Positions 13,401 to 21,147 of a DNA stretch of 56,090 nucleotides are shown piece by piece. The notes beneath the pieces were generated by a model. The model worked only from the letters and a program-made list of their open reading frames with translations, did not search any database and was not told the DNA's origin. Each line of letters starts with the position of its first letter. Positions within the stretch are counted from its first letter, which is position 1. The position numbers and the translations under genes were made by a program. This DNA comes from an uncultured Collinsella sp. Lineage in GTDB: Bacteria > Actinomycetota > Coriobacteriia > Coriobacteriales > Coriobacteriaceae. The stretch is taken from assembly GCA_959599095.1 (NCBI GenBank), contig CAUGGC010000014.1:1-56090 (forward strand), written 5' to 3'.

Positions 13401-14381
13401 GTGGTAAAGATGAAAGATGTGGCCGAGCTGGCCGGCGTTTCGAGCGCCGCCGTCTCGCGCTACCTCAACGGTGGCTACATATCGACGGACAAGGCCGAGC
13501 GCATTAAGCAGGCGATTGAGCTGACCGGATACGTGCGGTCCAGCCAGGCTCGCGCGCTGCGCACCGGTTCCACCAAGCTCATCGGCGTCATCGTGCCCAA
13601 GATCAACTCGGAGTCCGTGAGCCGCATTACTGCCGGCATTGGCCAGGTGCTCGGTCGCCGTGGCTACCAGATGCTGCTTGCCAATACCGACAACGCGGCC
13701 GATCGCGAGCTCGAATACCTCGATTTATTCCAAAACCACCCGGTTGACGGCATTGTGCTGGTGGCAACCATGATCACCGACGAGCATCGCCGGGCGATTG
13801 AGTCGTGCCGCGTGCCCATCGTGTTGATCGGTCAGCATGTCGAGGGCGCGGCGTGCGTCTATCACGACGATTACGAGGCTGCCTTTGAGCTGGGCCATGC
13901 GCTTGCGGGTCGCGTGGATGGCAAGATTGCCTACATTGGAGTTACCGAGGAGGACCGCGCGGCCGGTTATGACCGCCGTCGCGGTTTTGAGGCCGGCTTG
14001 CGCGCCGCGGGTGTGGCGCTTGATCCGAGCCTGATTCGCCTGGGCTCGTTTACGCTCGACTCAGGCTATGGTGCGGCGCGTGAACTGCTTTCCGTCGCTC
14101 CCGATGTTTCGTTTATCGCCTGCGCGACCGATACCATGGCGGCGGGCGCGCTGCGTGCCATCGATGAGGTTCGCGGCATGGGCGAGGGCATACACCGTGT
14201 GAGCGGTTTTGGCGACAACGCGTTTTTACGCGCGCTGACGGGCGGCATTCCCACCGTGCACTATGGCTACCTGACCAGTGGCGTCGAGGCGACCAATATG
14301 TTGCTCAACACGCTCGATGGCGTGGAGGGGGAGAGCGGCCTCAAGACGCTCAAGCTCGGCCATCAGCTTATGAATGTCTAG
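13401..14381 (+). CDS. scrR: LacI-family repressor of the sucrose operon
   Basis: 326 residues from GTG 13401, chosen because AGGGG lies 5 nt upstream and the helix-turn-helix then starts at residue 4 (MKDVAELAGVSSAAVSRYLN). The longer frame from 13344 adds unlikely residues. The N-terminal HTH and hinge helix are followed by a periplasmic-binding-like effector domain (IGVIVPKINSESVSRI, then VDGIVLVATMITDE, FIACATDTMAAGALRA). It lies directly upstream of the sucrose PTS gene and sucrose-6-phosphate hydrolase, with matching operators in front of itself and of scrA. The inferred role is repression that is relieved by a sucrose-derived ligand. The gene symbol is by context. Confidence 0.85.
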   Translation: MVKMKDVAELAGVSSAAVSRYLNGGYISTDKAERIKQAIELTGYVRSSQARALRTGSTKLIGVIVPKINSESVSRITAGIGQVLGRRGYQMLLANTDNAADRELEYLDLFQNHPVDGIVLVATMITDEHRRAIESCRVPIVLIGQHVEGAACVYHDDYEAAFELGHALAGRVDGKIAYIGVTEEDRAAGYDRRRGFEAGLRAAGVALDPSLIRLGSFTLDSGYGAARELLSVAPDVSFIACATDTMAAGALRAIDEVRGMGEGIHRVSGFGDNAFLRALTGGIPTVHYGYLTSGVEATNMLLNTLDGVEGESGLKTLKLGHQLMNV

Positions 14382-14467
14382 GCTTTGGGCACGTCTGCCT
14401 GTCCCTGACCCGTCTGTTTTTGCCGTAAAACTACCATTCGCCGGCTTTTTCCTACCGTTCACCCTAC

Positions 14468-14510
14468 TGTGAAAACGATTACAGACATATGAAACTGAAA
14501 ACGATTACAG
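14468..14510. promoter_or_regulatory. Tandem LacI-type operators before scrA
   Basis: Two copies of GAAAACGATTACA, within 14468-14483 (TGTGAAAACGATTACA) and 14495-14510 (CTGAAAACGATTACAG), spaced 27 bp apart. They lie 56-98 bp before the scrA start and match the half-site pattern of LacI-family repressors. Confidence 0.8.
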
Positions 14511-14565
14511 TGTAAGTGTCAAAGATGGCCGGGTGCACATGCGCCCGATGGAGGAAAGGGAAGTC

Positions 14566-15966
14566 ATGGACTACCGCAAATCAGCCCAAGAGGTGCTCGA
14601 CAACATCGGTGGCGCCGACAACGTCGTCTCTGCCGCGCATTGCGCCTCGCGTTTGCGCCTGGTGATTGCCGATAACGCCAAGGTTGACAAGGAGGCCCTC
14701 GAGAATATCGACGGCGCTAAGGGCGTCTTTGAAGCCCAGGGCCAGCTCCAGATTATCTTTGGCACTGGCACCGTCAATAAGGTCTACGACGAGTTCATTG
14801 CGCTCAGCGGCGTCGAGGCTGCCACCAAGGCCGAGGTCAAGGAGGCCGCGGCGCAGCAGCAGAACATCTTTATGCGTGCCATTAAGGTGCTCGGCGATGT
14901 CTTTGTCCCCATCATCCCCGCCATCGTGGCTTCGGGCCTGCTGCTGGGCATTATGAGTGCCCTCAACTTTATGGCCTCCAACGGCTTTATCGCGCTCGAC
15001 ACCAATAACTTTATCTACAAGATTGCCGACCTGGTCTCGGGAACGTCCTTTGGCATTCTGCAGATCCTGATCGGCTACTCCGCGGCTAAGGCCTTCGGCG
15101 CCAACCCGTATCTGGGTGCCGTCGTCGGTGGTGCGTTCATCAACTCCTCGTTGCAGAGCGCCTACACGGTTGCCTCCGAGGGCGTGCAGACCATGGTCAC
15201 CGTCATCCCCGGTTTGTACAGCTTTGAGTGGGTCGGCTATCAGGGCCATGTGATCCCCATCGTTATCGCCTGCGCCATTCTGGCCTTCCTCGAGAAGCGC
15301 CTTCACAAGATCGTTCCCGAGATGTTCGACCTCTTTGTGACCCCGCTTGTCTCGGTGTTCGTGACCGTGCTCGTGACGCTCGTTGCCGTCGGCCCCATCT
15401 TCGTCTGGGCCGAGAATGCCATCCTCGGTCTGATCCAGGCCCTGCTGACCCTGCCTTTCGGCATCGGTTCCTTTATCGTCGGCCTGTTCTATGCCCCCAC
15501 GGTCGTTACCGGTATCCACCAGATGTACACCGCCATCGACCTGGGCCAGCTCGCCCAGTACGGTGTGACCTACTGGCTGCCCATCGCCAGCGCTGCCAAC
15601 ATCGCTCAGGGTGGCGCCGCGCTCGCCGTTGCCTTTAAGACCCGCGATGCCAAGATCAAGGGCTTGGCGCTTCCTTCGGCTCTGTCCGCCTTCATGGGCA
15701 TTACCGAGCCGGCCATCTTTGGTGTGAACCTGCGCTTCTTTAAGCCCTTCATCGCCGGCTGCATCGGCGGCGGTTGCGGTGCCCTGGTCTGCGCGCTCAC
15801 CTCGCTTGCTGCTTCCGGCACCGGCGTTACCGGTATCTTCGGTATCCTGCTGTGCCTGGCCCAGCCCGTGCAGTACGCGATCATGTTTGCGGTCGCCGCG
15901 CTGGTTTCCTTTGGCGTCTCGTTTGTCCTGTACAAGGACGAGCCTAAGGCTTCCGAGCAGGCCTAA
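14566..15966 (+). CDS. scrA: Sucrose-specific PTS transporter, EIIBC component
   Basis: 466 residues; ATG 14566 is preceded by GGAGGAAAGG, so the longer frame from 14533 is rejected. Domain IIB (1-90) has the phosphorylated Cys in VSAAHCASRLRLV. Domain IIC (about 110-460) has the membrane helices, including VPIIPAIVASGLLLGIMSAL, GANPYLGAVVGGAF and the substrate-region motif GITEPAIFGVNLR. There is no IIA domain, so phosphate must come from a separate or shared glucose-type EIIA. It imports sucrose as sucrose-6-phosphate, the substrate of the next gene. A weak 6-bp GC hairpin lies after the stop (about 15987-16009). Confidence 0.9.
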   Translation: MDYRKSAQEVLDNIGGADNVVSAAHCASRLRLVIADNAKVDKEALENIDGAKGVFEAQGQLQIIFGTGTVNKVYDEFIALSGVEAATKAEVKEAAAQQQNIFMRAIKVLGDVFVPIIPAIVASGLLLGIMSALNFMASNGFIALDTNNFIYKIADLVSGTSFGILQILIGYSAAKAFGANPYLGAVVGGAFINSSLQSAYTVASEGVQTMVTVIPGLYSFEWVGYQGHVIPIVIACAILAFLEKRLHKIVPEMFDLFVTPLVSVFVTVLVTLVAVGPIFVWAENAILGLIQALLTLPFGIGSFIVGLFYAPTVVTGIHQMYTAIDLGQLAQYGVTYWLPIASAANIAQGGAALAVAFKTRDAKIKGLALPSALSAFMGITEPAIFGVNLRFFKPFIAGCIGGGCGALVCALTSLAASGTGVTGIFGILLCLAQPVQYAIMFAVAALVSFGVSFVLYKDEPKASEQA

Positions 15967-16072
15967 GAGCTTTTGATTGATGGGGTCCCGCGGGTTGTAT
16001 ACTCGCGGGCGTTTCCCGTATCTGGTGCCGATCTCTGGCGCCTTGTTACTTTCGATCCGTTAGGACTTTGAT

Positions 16073-17614
16073 ATGTCTAATGCCCTTGGTCGCGACCTTG
16101 CAAAGCTGGTCGCCGCTGTTGACACCGCCGCCTCTGAGTGCGGTCATGGCGCGTATGGCCAGCGCTTCCACATTATGCCGCCGGCGGGTTGGCTTAACGA
16201 CCCCAACGGTCTTTGCCAAGCGGGCGGCGTGTTCCACGCTTATTTTCAGTATGCGCCGTTTGATGTCGAGGGTGGCGTTAAGGCCTGGGGTCATGCGACG
16301 AGTCGCGATCTTATGACGTGGGACTACGTTGGCGCCCCGCTGCTGCCCGACGAGCCGTTCGATTGCCACGGTGTGTATTCGGGCTCCGCGCTTGCCGTGG
16401 ACGGCCGCATTCGCGTACTGTACACAGGCAACGTTAAGCTTTCCGATGCGGAAGGCACGTACGACTACGTCAATTCCGGTCGCCGCGCCGATACTGTTTA
16501 CGTCGAGAGCGTTGATGGCCTTGCCGGTCGGGAGTTCAGCCAAAAGCGCGTGGTGCTGGCGTCCGAGGATTATCCCGAGGATTTGACCTGCCACGTGCGT
16601 GACCCCAAGGTGTGGCGCGATGATGATGGGCGTTACCACATGGTGCTGGGCGCGCGTCGTCGCGTGGACGGGCCTCATGTCGAGAGCCGTTTTTGCGCGA
16701 TGCACGGCGAGGGTGCCGGGCGCGATGTGGGCGAGATCCTGGTGTATGGTTCGGCGGATATGCTGAACTGGGAGCTCGAGAGCCGTGTGTCTACGCCCGA
16801 GCGTTTCGGCTTTATGTGGGAGTGCCCGGGGTATCTTGAGCTTAAGGCGGATTGCGGCGTACCGGCAAAGTTCCTTTCCTTCTCTCCTCAGGGGCTCGAG
16901 GGCGGTCGTTGGGACCGCGGCAACGTATACGCTGCTGGCTACATGCCTGTAACGGGCGACATTACCGGTGGTGACGATGCCTATGAGCTGGGCGAGTTCC
17001 GCCTGTGGGACGCCGGTTTTGACTTCTATGCTCCGCAGGAGTTCACGGCCGAGGACGGTCGCCACATTCTGATCGGCTGGATGGGCATGCCCGATGAGCC
17101 GACCTATGGCAACGCACCCACCGTGGCGTGCGGCTGGCAGCACTGCATGACGGTGCCGCGCGAGCTTACGGCCGGTGCCGGCGGCGTGGTGCTGCAGCAG
17201 CCGGCGCGCGAGATCGAGCGCCATTATGCCTCGGTGCGTGTGGGGGCGGGCTCGTTTGAGATTGCCGGCGATACCTGCTTTGACGTTGTTGTCGACGGTG
17301 TCGACGACGCGTTTACCGCGACCGTTGATGGTGAGCTGAAGCTGGCGTTTGTGCCCGCCGAGGGCGAGCTGCCCGCGCGCTTTGAGATGCGATTTACCGA
17401 TGAGGGTCGCGCTTCTGCCGGCTGCGGTCGTACCGTGCGCTGGGAGCCCGTCGACGAGGTGCGCAACGTGCGCATTGTTGGCGATGTCTCGTCGGTCGAG
17501 GTGTTTGTGAATGATGGCGCGCTCGTGTTTTCGACGCGCATCTATCCCGAGGCCTATGGCGTGACCGTTGACGCTCCGGGTGCGAGCGTGAACTATCACA
17601 CGCTCAACATCTAG
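16073..17614 (+). CDS. scrB: Sucrose-6-phosphate hydrolase (GH32)
   Basis: 513 residues; TAGGAC lies upstream of ATG 16073. GH32 motifs in order: WLNDPNG (catalytic nucleophile Asp, about residue 43), FQYAP, the RDP triad residue in HVRDPKVW, and the acid/base Glu in MWECPGYLEL. A C-terminal beta-sandwich ends with SSVEVFVNDGALVFS. It splits sucrose-6-phosphate into glucose-6-phosphate and fructose in the cytoplasm, and has no signal peptide. It follows scrA by 106 bp and ends at a strong terminator. Confidence 0.92.
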   Translation: MSNALGRDLAKLVAAVDTAASECGHGAYGQRFHIMPPAGWLNDPNGLCQAGGVFHAYFQYAPFDVEGGVKAWGHATSRDLMTWDYVGAPLLPDEPFDCHGVYSGSALAVDGRIRVLYTGNVKLSDAEGTYDYVNSGRRADTVYVESVDGLAGREFSQKRVVLASEDYPEDLTCHVRDPKVWRDDDGRYHMVLGARRRVDGPHVESRFCAMHGEGAGRDVGEILVYGSADMLNWELESRVSTPERFGFMWECPGYLELKADCGVPAKFLSFSPQGLEGGRWDRGNVYAAGYMPVTGDITGGDDAYELGEFRLWDAGFDFYAPQEFTAEDGRHILIGWMGMPDEPTYGNAPTVACGWQHCMTVPRELTAGAGGVVLQQPAREIERHYASVRVGAGSFEIAGDTCFDVVVDGVDDAFTATVDGELKLAFVPAEGELPARFEMRFTDEGRASAGCGRTVRWEPVDEVRNVRIVGDVSSVEVFVNDGALVFSTRIYPEAYGVTVDAPGASVNYHTLNI

Positions 17615-17652
17615 GCGATTCGTCGCATATCGGCGCTATACTGCAGCCGTTG

Positions 17653-17690
17653 CCCACGATGCGGGGAACACCCGCATCGTGGGTTTTTGC
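17653..17690 (+). terminator. Rho-independent terminator after scrB
   Basis: A 13-bp perfect stem (17653-17665 with 17671-17683, CCCACGATGCGGG/CCCGCATCGTGGG), loop GAACA, then TTTTT. Confidence 0.95.
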
Positions 17691-17710
17691 TTATGAAGGG
17701 ACGGTGCCGT

Positions 17711-18703
17711 GTGAACGTGCAACAGCTAGAAGGGGCCTGGGCTTTGAGGACAGGCGCGCGTGAGGCGCGGTTGCTTGCGGCCCCGCATGTGCCGGCAGCG
17801 CTGTCGCAGCTGGGGATTGTGCGTCCCGGTGACCGCCTGGTTGCGTTTGCCGATGACTTTGCCGATGCGTTTGTGCACGGCTTTGATTGCTGCGATGTCG
17901 CGCTGGTGGGTTCGCCGTCCGTCGAGGCGTTTGCCGCCGCGTCCGAGGGTTTTGATGCTTCGTTTGATGCCGAGGGACCGCACCTGTGGTGGTTCGTCAA
18001 CTCTATCGGCGGGTTTGGTCTGCGCGTCCCCGATCTTCGCGCTCTGGGTCGCGTGGCTCGCGAAGCCCGCGCGCTACTTGTGGTAGATAACACCGTGGCG
18101 TCGGCATTTGGCTGCGATCCGCTGCGGCTGGGTGCTGCGCTGTCGCTCGAGGCGCTCGATCGTGTGTGCGCCGGCAAAGCTCCGCGCAAGCTCGTTGCCG
18201 CTTCGGTGGCGCGCTCGCAGCTCAAGCGCCATCGTGTGGATGCTGCTGCCGAGTGCGCGTATGCGTTGTTTGCGGGCTGCGGTGCTTTGACGCTCGAGCT
18301 TTCTACAGAGGAGGCCGACGTGCTGGAGCGCGGGCTTTCCTCGCTTAATGTCCGCATGCAGGCACACTTCGACCGCGCCCGTGCGCTGGCCGAGTATCTG
18401 GCGGCTAACGAGATGGTGCGCAACGTGCGCTATCCCGGACTCTGCTCGCATCCCGACCATGCGGTTGCAACGGGAATCCTCGAGCATGGTTTTGGCCCGG
18501 CAGTTGAGTTCGATCTTATCGAGCGTAGCGCGGGAGAGCTGTTCGACGCTTTGCCGGGGGAGCTTCGCACATCGCCCGCCGGCGGCGCAACGACGCGTCT
18601 TTCGGCTCCACGCGGCAAGCAGGGGAGCACCATTCGCCTTTTCGCCGGCACCGACAATCCCCTGGTTGTAGCGTCCACCCTAGACAACGTCCTTCGCAAC
18701 TAG
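17711..18703 (+). CDS. Degenerate Cys/Met-metabolism PLP-fold protein
   Basis: 330 residues from GTG 17711 (AAGGGACGG upstream); earlier ATGs overlap the scrB terminator. The fold of cystathionine gamma-synthase/lyase is recognisable: LVVDNTVASAFGCDPLRLGA matches the DNT motif, YPGLCSHPDH matches the YPGL-SHP motif, and the C-terminal IRLFAGTDNPLVVASTLDNV also fits. The segment that normally holds the Schiff-base lysine (S-x-TKY-GH after the DNT motif) reads LEALDRVCAGKAPRK, with no lysine in the right place. It may therefore be inactive or altered in chemistry. It is also shorter than the usual ~380 residues. It stands alone between scrB and a convergent regulator gene. Confidence 0.7.
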   Translation: MNVQQLEGAWALRTGAREARLLAAPHVPAALSQLGIVRPGDRLVAFADDFADAFVHGFDCCDVALVGSPSVEAFAAASEGFDASFDAEGPHLWWFVNSIGGFGLRVPDLRALGRVAREARALLVVDNTVASAFGCDPLRLGAALSLEALDRVCAGKAPRKLVAASVARSQLKRHRVDAAAECAYALFAGCGALTLELSTEEADVLERGLSSLNVRMQAHFDRARALAEYLAANEMVRNVRYPGLCSHPDHAVATGILEHGFGPAVEFDLIERSAGELFDALPGELRTSPAGGATTRLSAPRGKQGSTIRLFAGTDNPLVVASTLDNVLRN

Positions 18704-18727
18704 CTAATTTAGGACGGGGCTTATTAA

Positions 18728-19072
18728 CTACTCCTTGATGCTGGCGATGAGGTCGTTGGCTTTGGAGGCGATGACGTTGTTGATGTCGGCCTGCAGCTCC
18801 TCGTAGACCGCTATGGCTCGCTGGCCGGCGGGGGTGAGTGTTGATCCGCGGGCGCCGTCGCGCTCGATGAGCTTGCAGCCCAGCTGGCCTTCGGCTTCGT
18901 TCACAATGCGCCATGCCTTGGAATACGCCATGCCCATGCTCTTGGCGGCACGGTTGAGCGAGTGCTCGCGGGCGATACCTTGCAGCAGCAAGACGCAGCC
19001 GTGGCCGAAGACGCCCGGCAGATCCTTGTCGCACGCTTGAATGACCAACTTTGCCGTTGTCTTGTACTCCAT
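18728..19072 (-). CDS. ModE-like winged-helix regulator
   Basis: 114 residues from ATG 19072; a GTG at 19081 is also possible. One winged helix-turn-helix: FGHGCVLLLQGIAREHSLNR, then AAKSMGMAYSKAWRIVNEAE, then GCKLIERDGARGSTLTPAGQ. This is the N-terminal DNA-binding domain of ModE/LysR type. There is no C-terminal molybdate-binding (MOP) domain, so it is a stand-alone regulator and the ligand is unknown. It is convergent with the PLP-like gene and divergent from guaB; targets cannot be read from the sequence. Confidence 0.8.
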   Translation of the reverse strand: MEYKTTAKLVIQACDKDLPGVFGHGCVLLLQGIAREHSLNRAAKSMGMAYSKAWRIVNEAEGQLGCKLIERDGARGSTLTPAGQRAIAVYEELQADINNVIASKANDLIASIKE

Positions 19073-19157
19073 GTGCTCCACGTCTCCCCGCTAAAGTGTT
19101 TGCTGGGCAAACGCAAAGCCTGCGTCAAACCCTCGTGTGCTCTTCTTAAAACATGCA

Positions 19158-19186
19158 TTGTAGCAGTCAAAGTGCGCTAAGATACT
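19158..19186 (+). promoter_or_regulatory. Possible guaB promoter
   Basis: TTGTAG (19158-19163), 17-bp spacer, GATACT (19181-19186), about 80 bp before the guaB start. Weak match. Confidence 0.35.
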
Positions 19187-19265
19187 TCCCCAGTATTGGG
19201 CGCCCAAGGTTGGGCTGGGTCCTACGAGGCCTGCAGCCGACCGGTCGCATGGAAAAAGGAGAAAC

Positions 19266-20777
19266 ATGGCTACGTTCTTTCCCGGTGAGTCCCACACGTT
19301 TTCGGAGTATCTGCTGGTCCCTGGTTACTCGTCCTCGCAGTGCATCCCCAACAACGTCTCTCTTAAGACGCCGCTAACCCGCTTTAAGCGCGGTGAGAAG
19401 CCGGCAATCACCCTGAACATCCCCATGGTTTCCGCCATCATGCAGTCCGTCTCGGGCGTCGACATGGGTGTCGCGCTCGCTACCGAGGGTGGCCTGTCCT
19501 TCATTTACGGTTCCCAGACCCCCGAGTCCGAGGCCGCCATGGTCAAGGCCGTCAAGGATCACAAGGCCGGCTTCGTTCAGTCTGATTCCACGCTGACCCC
19601 CGACATGACCATGGAGCAGGTCATCGAGCTCAAGGAGAAGACCGGTCACTCCACCATGCCGGTCACCGACGACGGCACTCCCAAGGGCAAGCTCCTAGGT
19701 ATCGTCACCAGCCGTGACTATCGCCCCAGCCGCGATGACCACCAGAAGAAGGTCTCCGAGTTCATGACCCCGCGTGAGCAGCTCATCGTGGGCGACAAGA
19801 ACATCAGCCTCAAGGTTGCCAACGACGTCATCTGGGACAACAAGCTCAACGCTCTGCCTATCGTCGACGACAACGATCACCTTATGGGCATCGTCTTCCG
19901 CAAGGACTACGACAGCCACAAGACCAACCCCAACGAGCTGCTCGATAACGACAAGCGCTATATGGTCGGCGCTGGTATCAACACCCGCGACTATGCCGAG
20001 CGCGTGCCGCTGCTCATCGAGGCCGGTGCCGATGTCCTGTGCATCGACTCCTCCGAGGGCTTCAGCGAGTGGCAGAAGCGCACCATCGAGTGGATCCGCG
20101 CCAACTACGGCGAGGACGTCAAGGTCGGTGCCGGTAACGTTGTCGACGCCGAGGGCTTCCGCTTCCTGGCCGACTGCGGTGCCGACTTCATCAAGGTCGG
20201 TATCGGCGGCGGTTCTATCTGCATTACCCGCGAGACCAAGGGCATCGGCCGTGGCCAGGCCACCGCGCTGATCGACGTCTGCCGCGCTCGCGACGAGTAC
20301 TACGAGGAGACCGGCGTCTACGTGCCCGTGTGCTCCGACGGCGGTATCGTCTACGACTACCACATGACGCTCGCCCTTGCCATGGGTGCCGACTTTATGA
20401 TGCTGGGCCGTTACTTCGCCCGCTTTGACGAGAGCCCGACCGAGCGAGTCAACGTCAACGGCCAGTACATGAAGGAGTACTGGGGCGAGGGTTCTGCGCG
20501 TGCCCGCAACTGGCAGCGCTACGACCTGGGCGGCGCGGCGAAGCTCAGCTTCGTCGAGGGCGTCGACTCCTACGTTCCCTATGCCGGTTCCCTCAAGGAC
20601 GGCGTGGGCGGCACGCTCTACAAGGTTAAGTCCACGATGTGCAACTGCGGCGCCCTCTCGATCCCCGAGCTCCAGGAAAAGGCGCGCCTGACCCTGGTCA
20701 GCTCCACCTCCATCGTCGAAGGCGGCGCCCACGACGTTGTCGTAAAGGACTCCCAGCAGTCTGTGTCTTATCGATAA
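19266..20777 (+). CDS. guaB: Inosine-5'-monophosphate dehydrogenase
   Basis: 503 residues; AAAAAGGAG upstream of the ATG. Converts IMP to XMP with NAD+, the committed step to guanine nucleotides. The TIM barrel is interrupted by two CBS domains (about residues 100-220; KLLGIVTSRDYRP, LNALPIVDDNDHLMGIV). The catalytic Cys lies in the loop GIGGGSICITRETKGIGRGQ (about residue 319). VPVCSDGGIVYDYH and GADFMMLGRYFA complete the phosphate and substrate site. Monocistronic by layout, with structured repeats and a terminator downstream. Confidence 0.95.
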   Translation: MATFFPGESHTFSEYLLVPGYSSSQCIPNNVSLKTPLTRFKRGEKPAITLNIPMVSAIMQSVSGVDMGVALATEGGLSFIYGSQTPESEAAMVKAVKDHKAGFVQSDSTLTPDMTMEQVIELKEKTGHSTMPVTDDGTPKGKLLGIVTSRDYRPSRDDHQKKVSEFMTPREQLIVGDKNISLKVANDVIWDNKLNALPIVDDNDHLMGIVFRKDYDSHKTNPNELLDNDKRYMVGAGINTRDYAERVPLLIEAGADVLCIDSSEGFSEWQKRTIEWIRANYGEDVKVGAGNVVDAEGFRFLADCGADFIKVGIGGGSICITRETKGIGRGQATALIDVCRARDEYYEETGVYVPVCSDGGIVYDYHMTLALAMGADFMMLGRYFARFDESPTERVNVNGQYMKEYWGEGSARARNWQRYDLGGAAKLSFVEGVDSYVPYAGSLKDGVGGTLYKVKSTMCNCGALSIPELQEKARLTLVSSTSIVEGGAHDVVVKDSQQSVSYR

Positions 20778-20782
20778 GCGGC

Positions 20783-20898
20783 TTTCCCAGGCGCCGCATC
20801 TTGCCGTTCAAACCGTCGCTTGCGTACCTAAGTACGCGGCGCTCCTCTTTCACGGCAACCTGCGGCATCTGGAAAACCCGTTCGTTCTAGAACGGGTT
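20783..20898. repeat. Large REP-like palindromic element
   Basis: Two arms, about 20783-20807 and 20852-20876, pair over roughly 20 positions (GCCGCA-N2-TTGCCGT with ACGGCAA-N2-TGCGGC, plus outer pairs). An inner GCGTAC/GTACGC hairpin (20822-20837) sits between them. A second hairpin AACCCGTTC/GAACGGGTT follows (20875-20898). It carries no ORF and looks like an intergenic repeat family member. Confidence 0.5.
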
Positions 20899-20937
20899 GC
20901 ACATAAAGGTTGAGTTTCAACCACGTTATTTAGATAA

Positions 20938-20980
20938 AGCGAGATGCCTGCAAGTCGCAGGCATCTCGCTTGTCGTATTT
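20938..20980 (+). terminator. Rho-independent terminator, guaB side
   Basis: A 14-bp perfect stem (20938-20951 with 20957-20970), loop AAGTC, followed by TGTCGTATTT. Confidence 0.75.
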
Positions 20981-21005
20981 GCTATCATCATGCGAGTTAA
21001 CCTTA

Positions 21006-21124
21006 GGGTCGGGCGGCTTAGCTTTGTTCGCTACAAGTTCTGCACGCAAAGAAGAGCACTTAATGTGCTCTTCGTCTTGCGCAGGACTGTCCGCAGTAGC
21101 GAATAAAGCTAAGCCGACCGACCC
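21006..21124. repeat. 119-nt near-perfect inverted repeat in the leuS leader
   Basis: The left arm starts GGGTCGGGCGGCTTAGCTTT and the right arm ends with its near-complement (AAAGCTAAGCCG, then ACCGACCCC). The outer ~28 bp differ at about two positions. The middle part pairs with small bulges (CTGC/GCAG blocks), and the centre is a 9-bp stem GAAGAGCAC/GTGCTCTTC with loop TTAAT. It ends 23 nt before the leuS ATG, leaving the ribosome binding site free. It could be a leader RNA structure or a miniature mobile element. No T-box sequence is visible in it. Confidence 0.75.
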
Positions 21125-21147
21125 CATTAAAGATTAAAGGAGTTGAT

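Noticed and set aside
20980..21147. T-box riboswitch before leuS
   Set aside because: The leader is strongly structured but lacks the conserved T-box sequence and an antiterminator/terminator pair; it is a single long inverted repeat.
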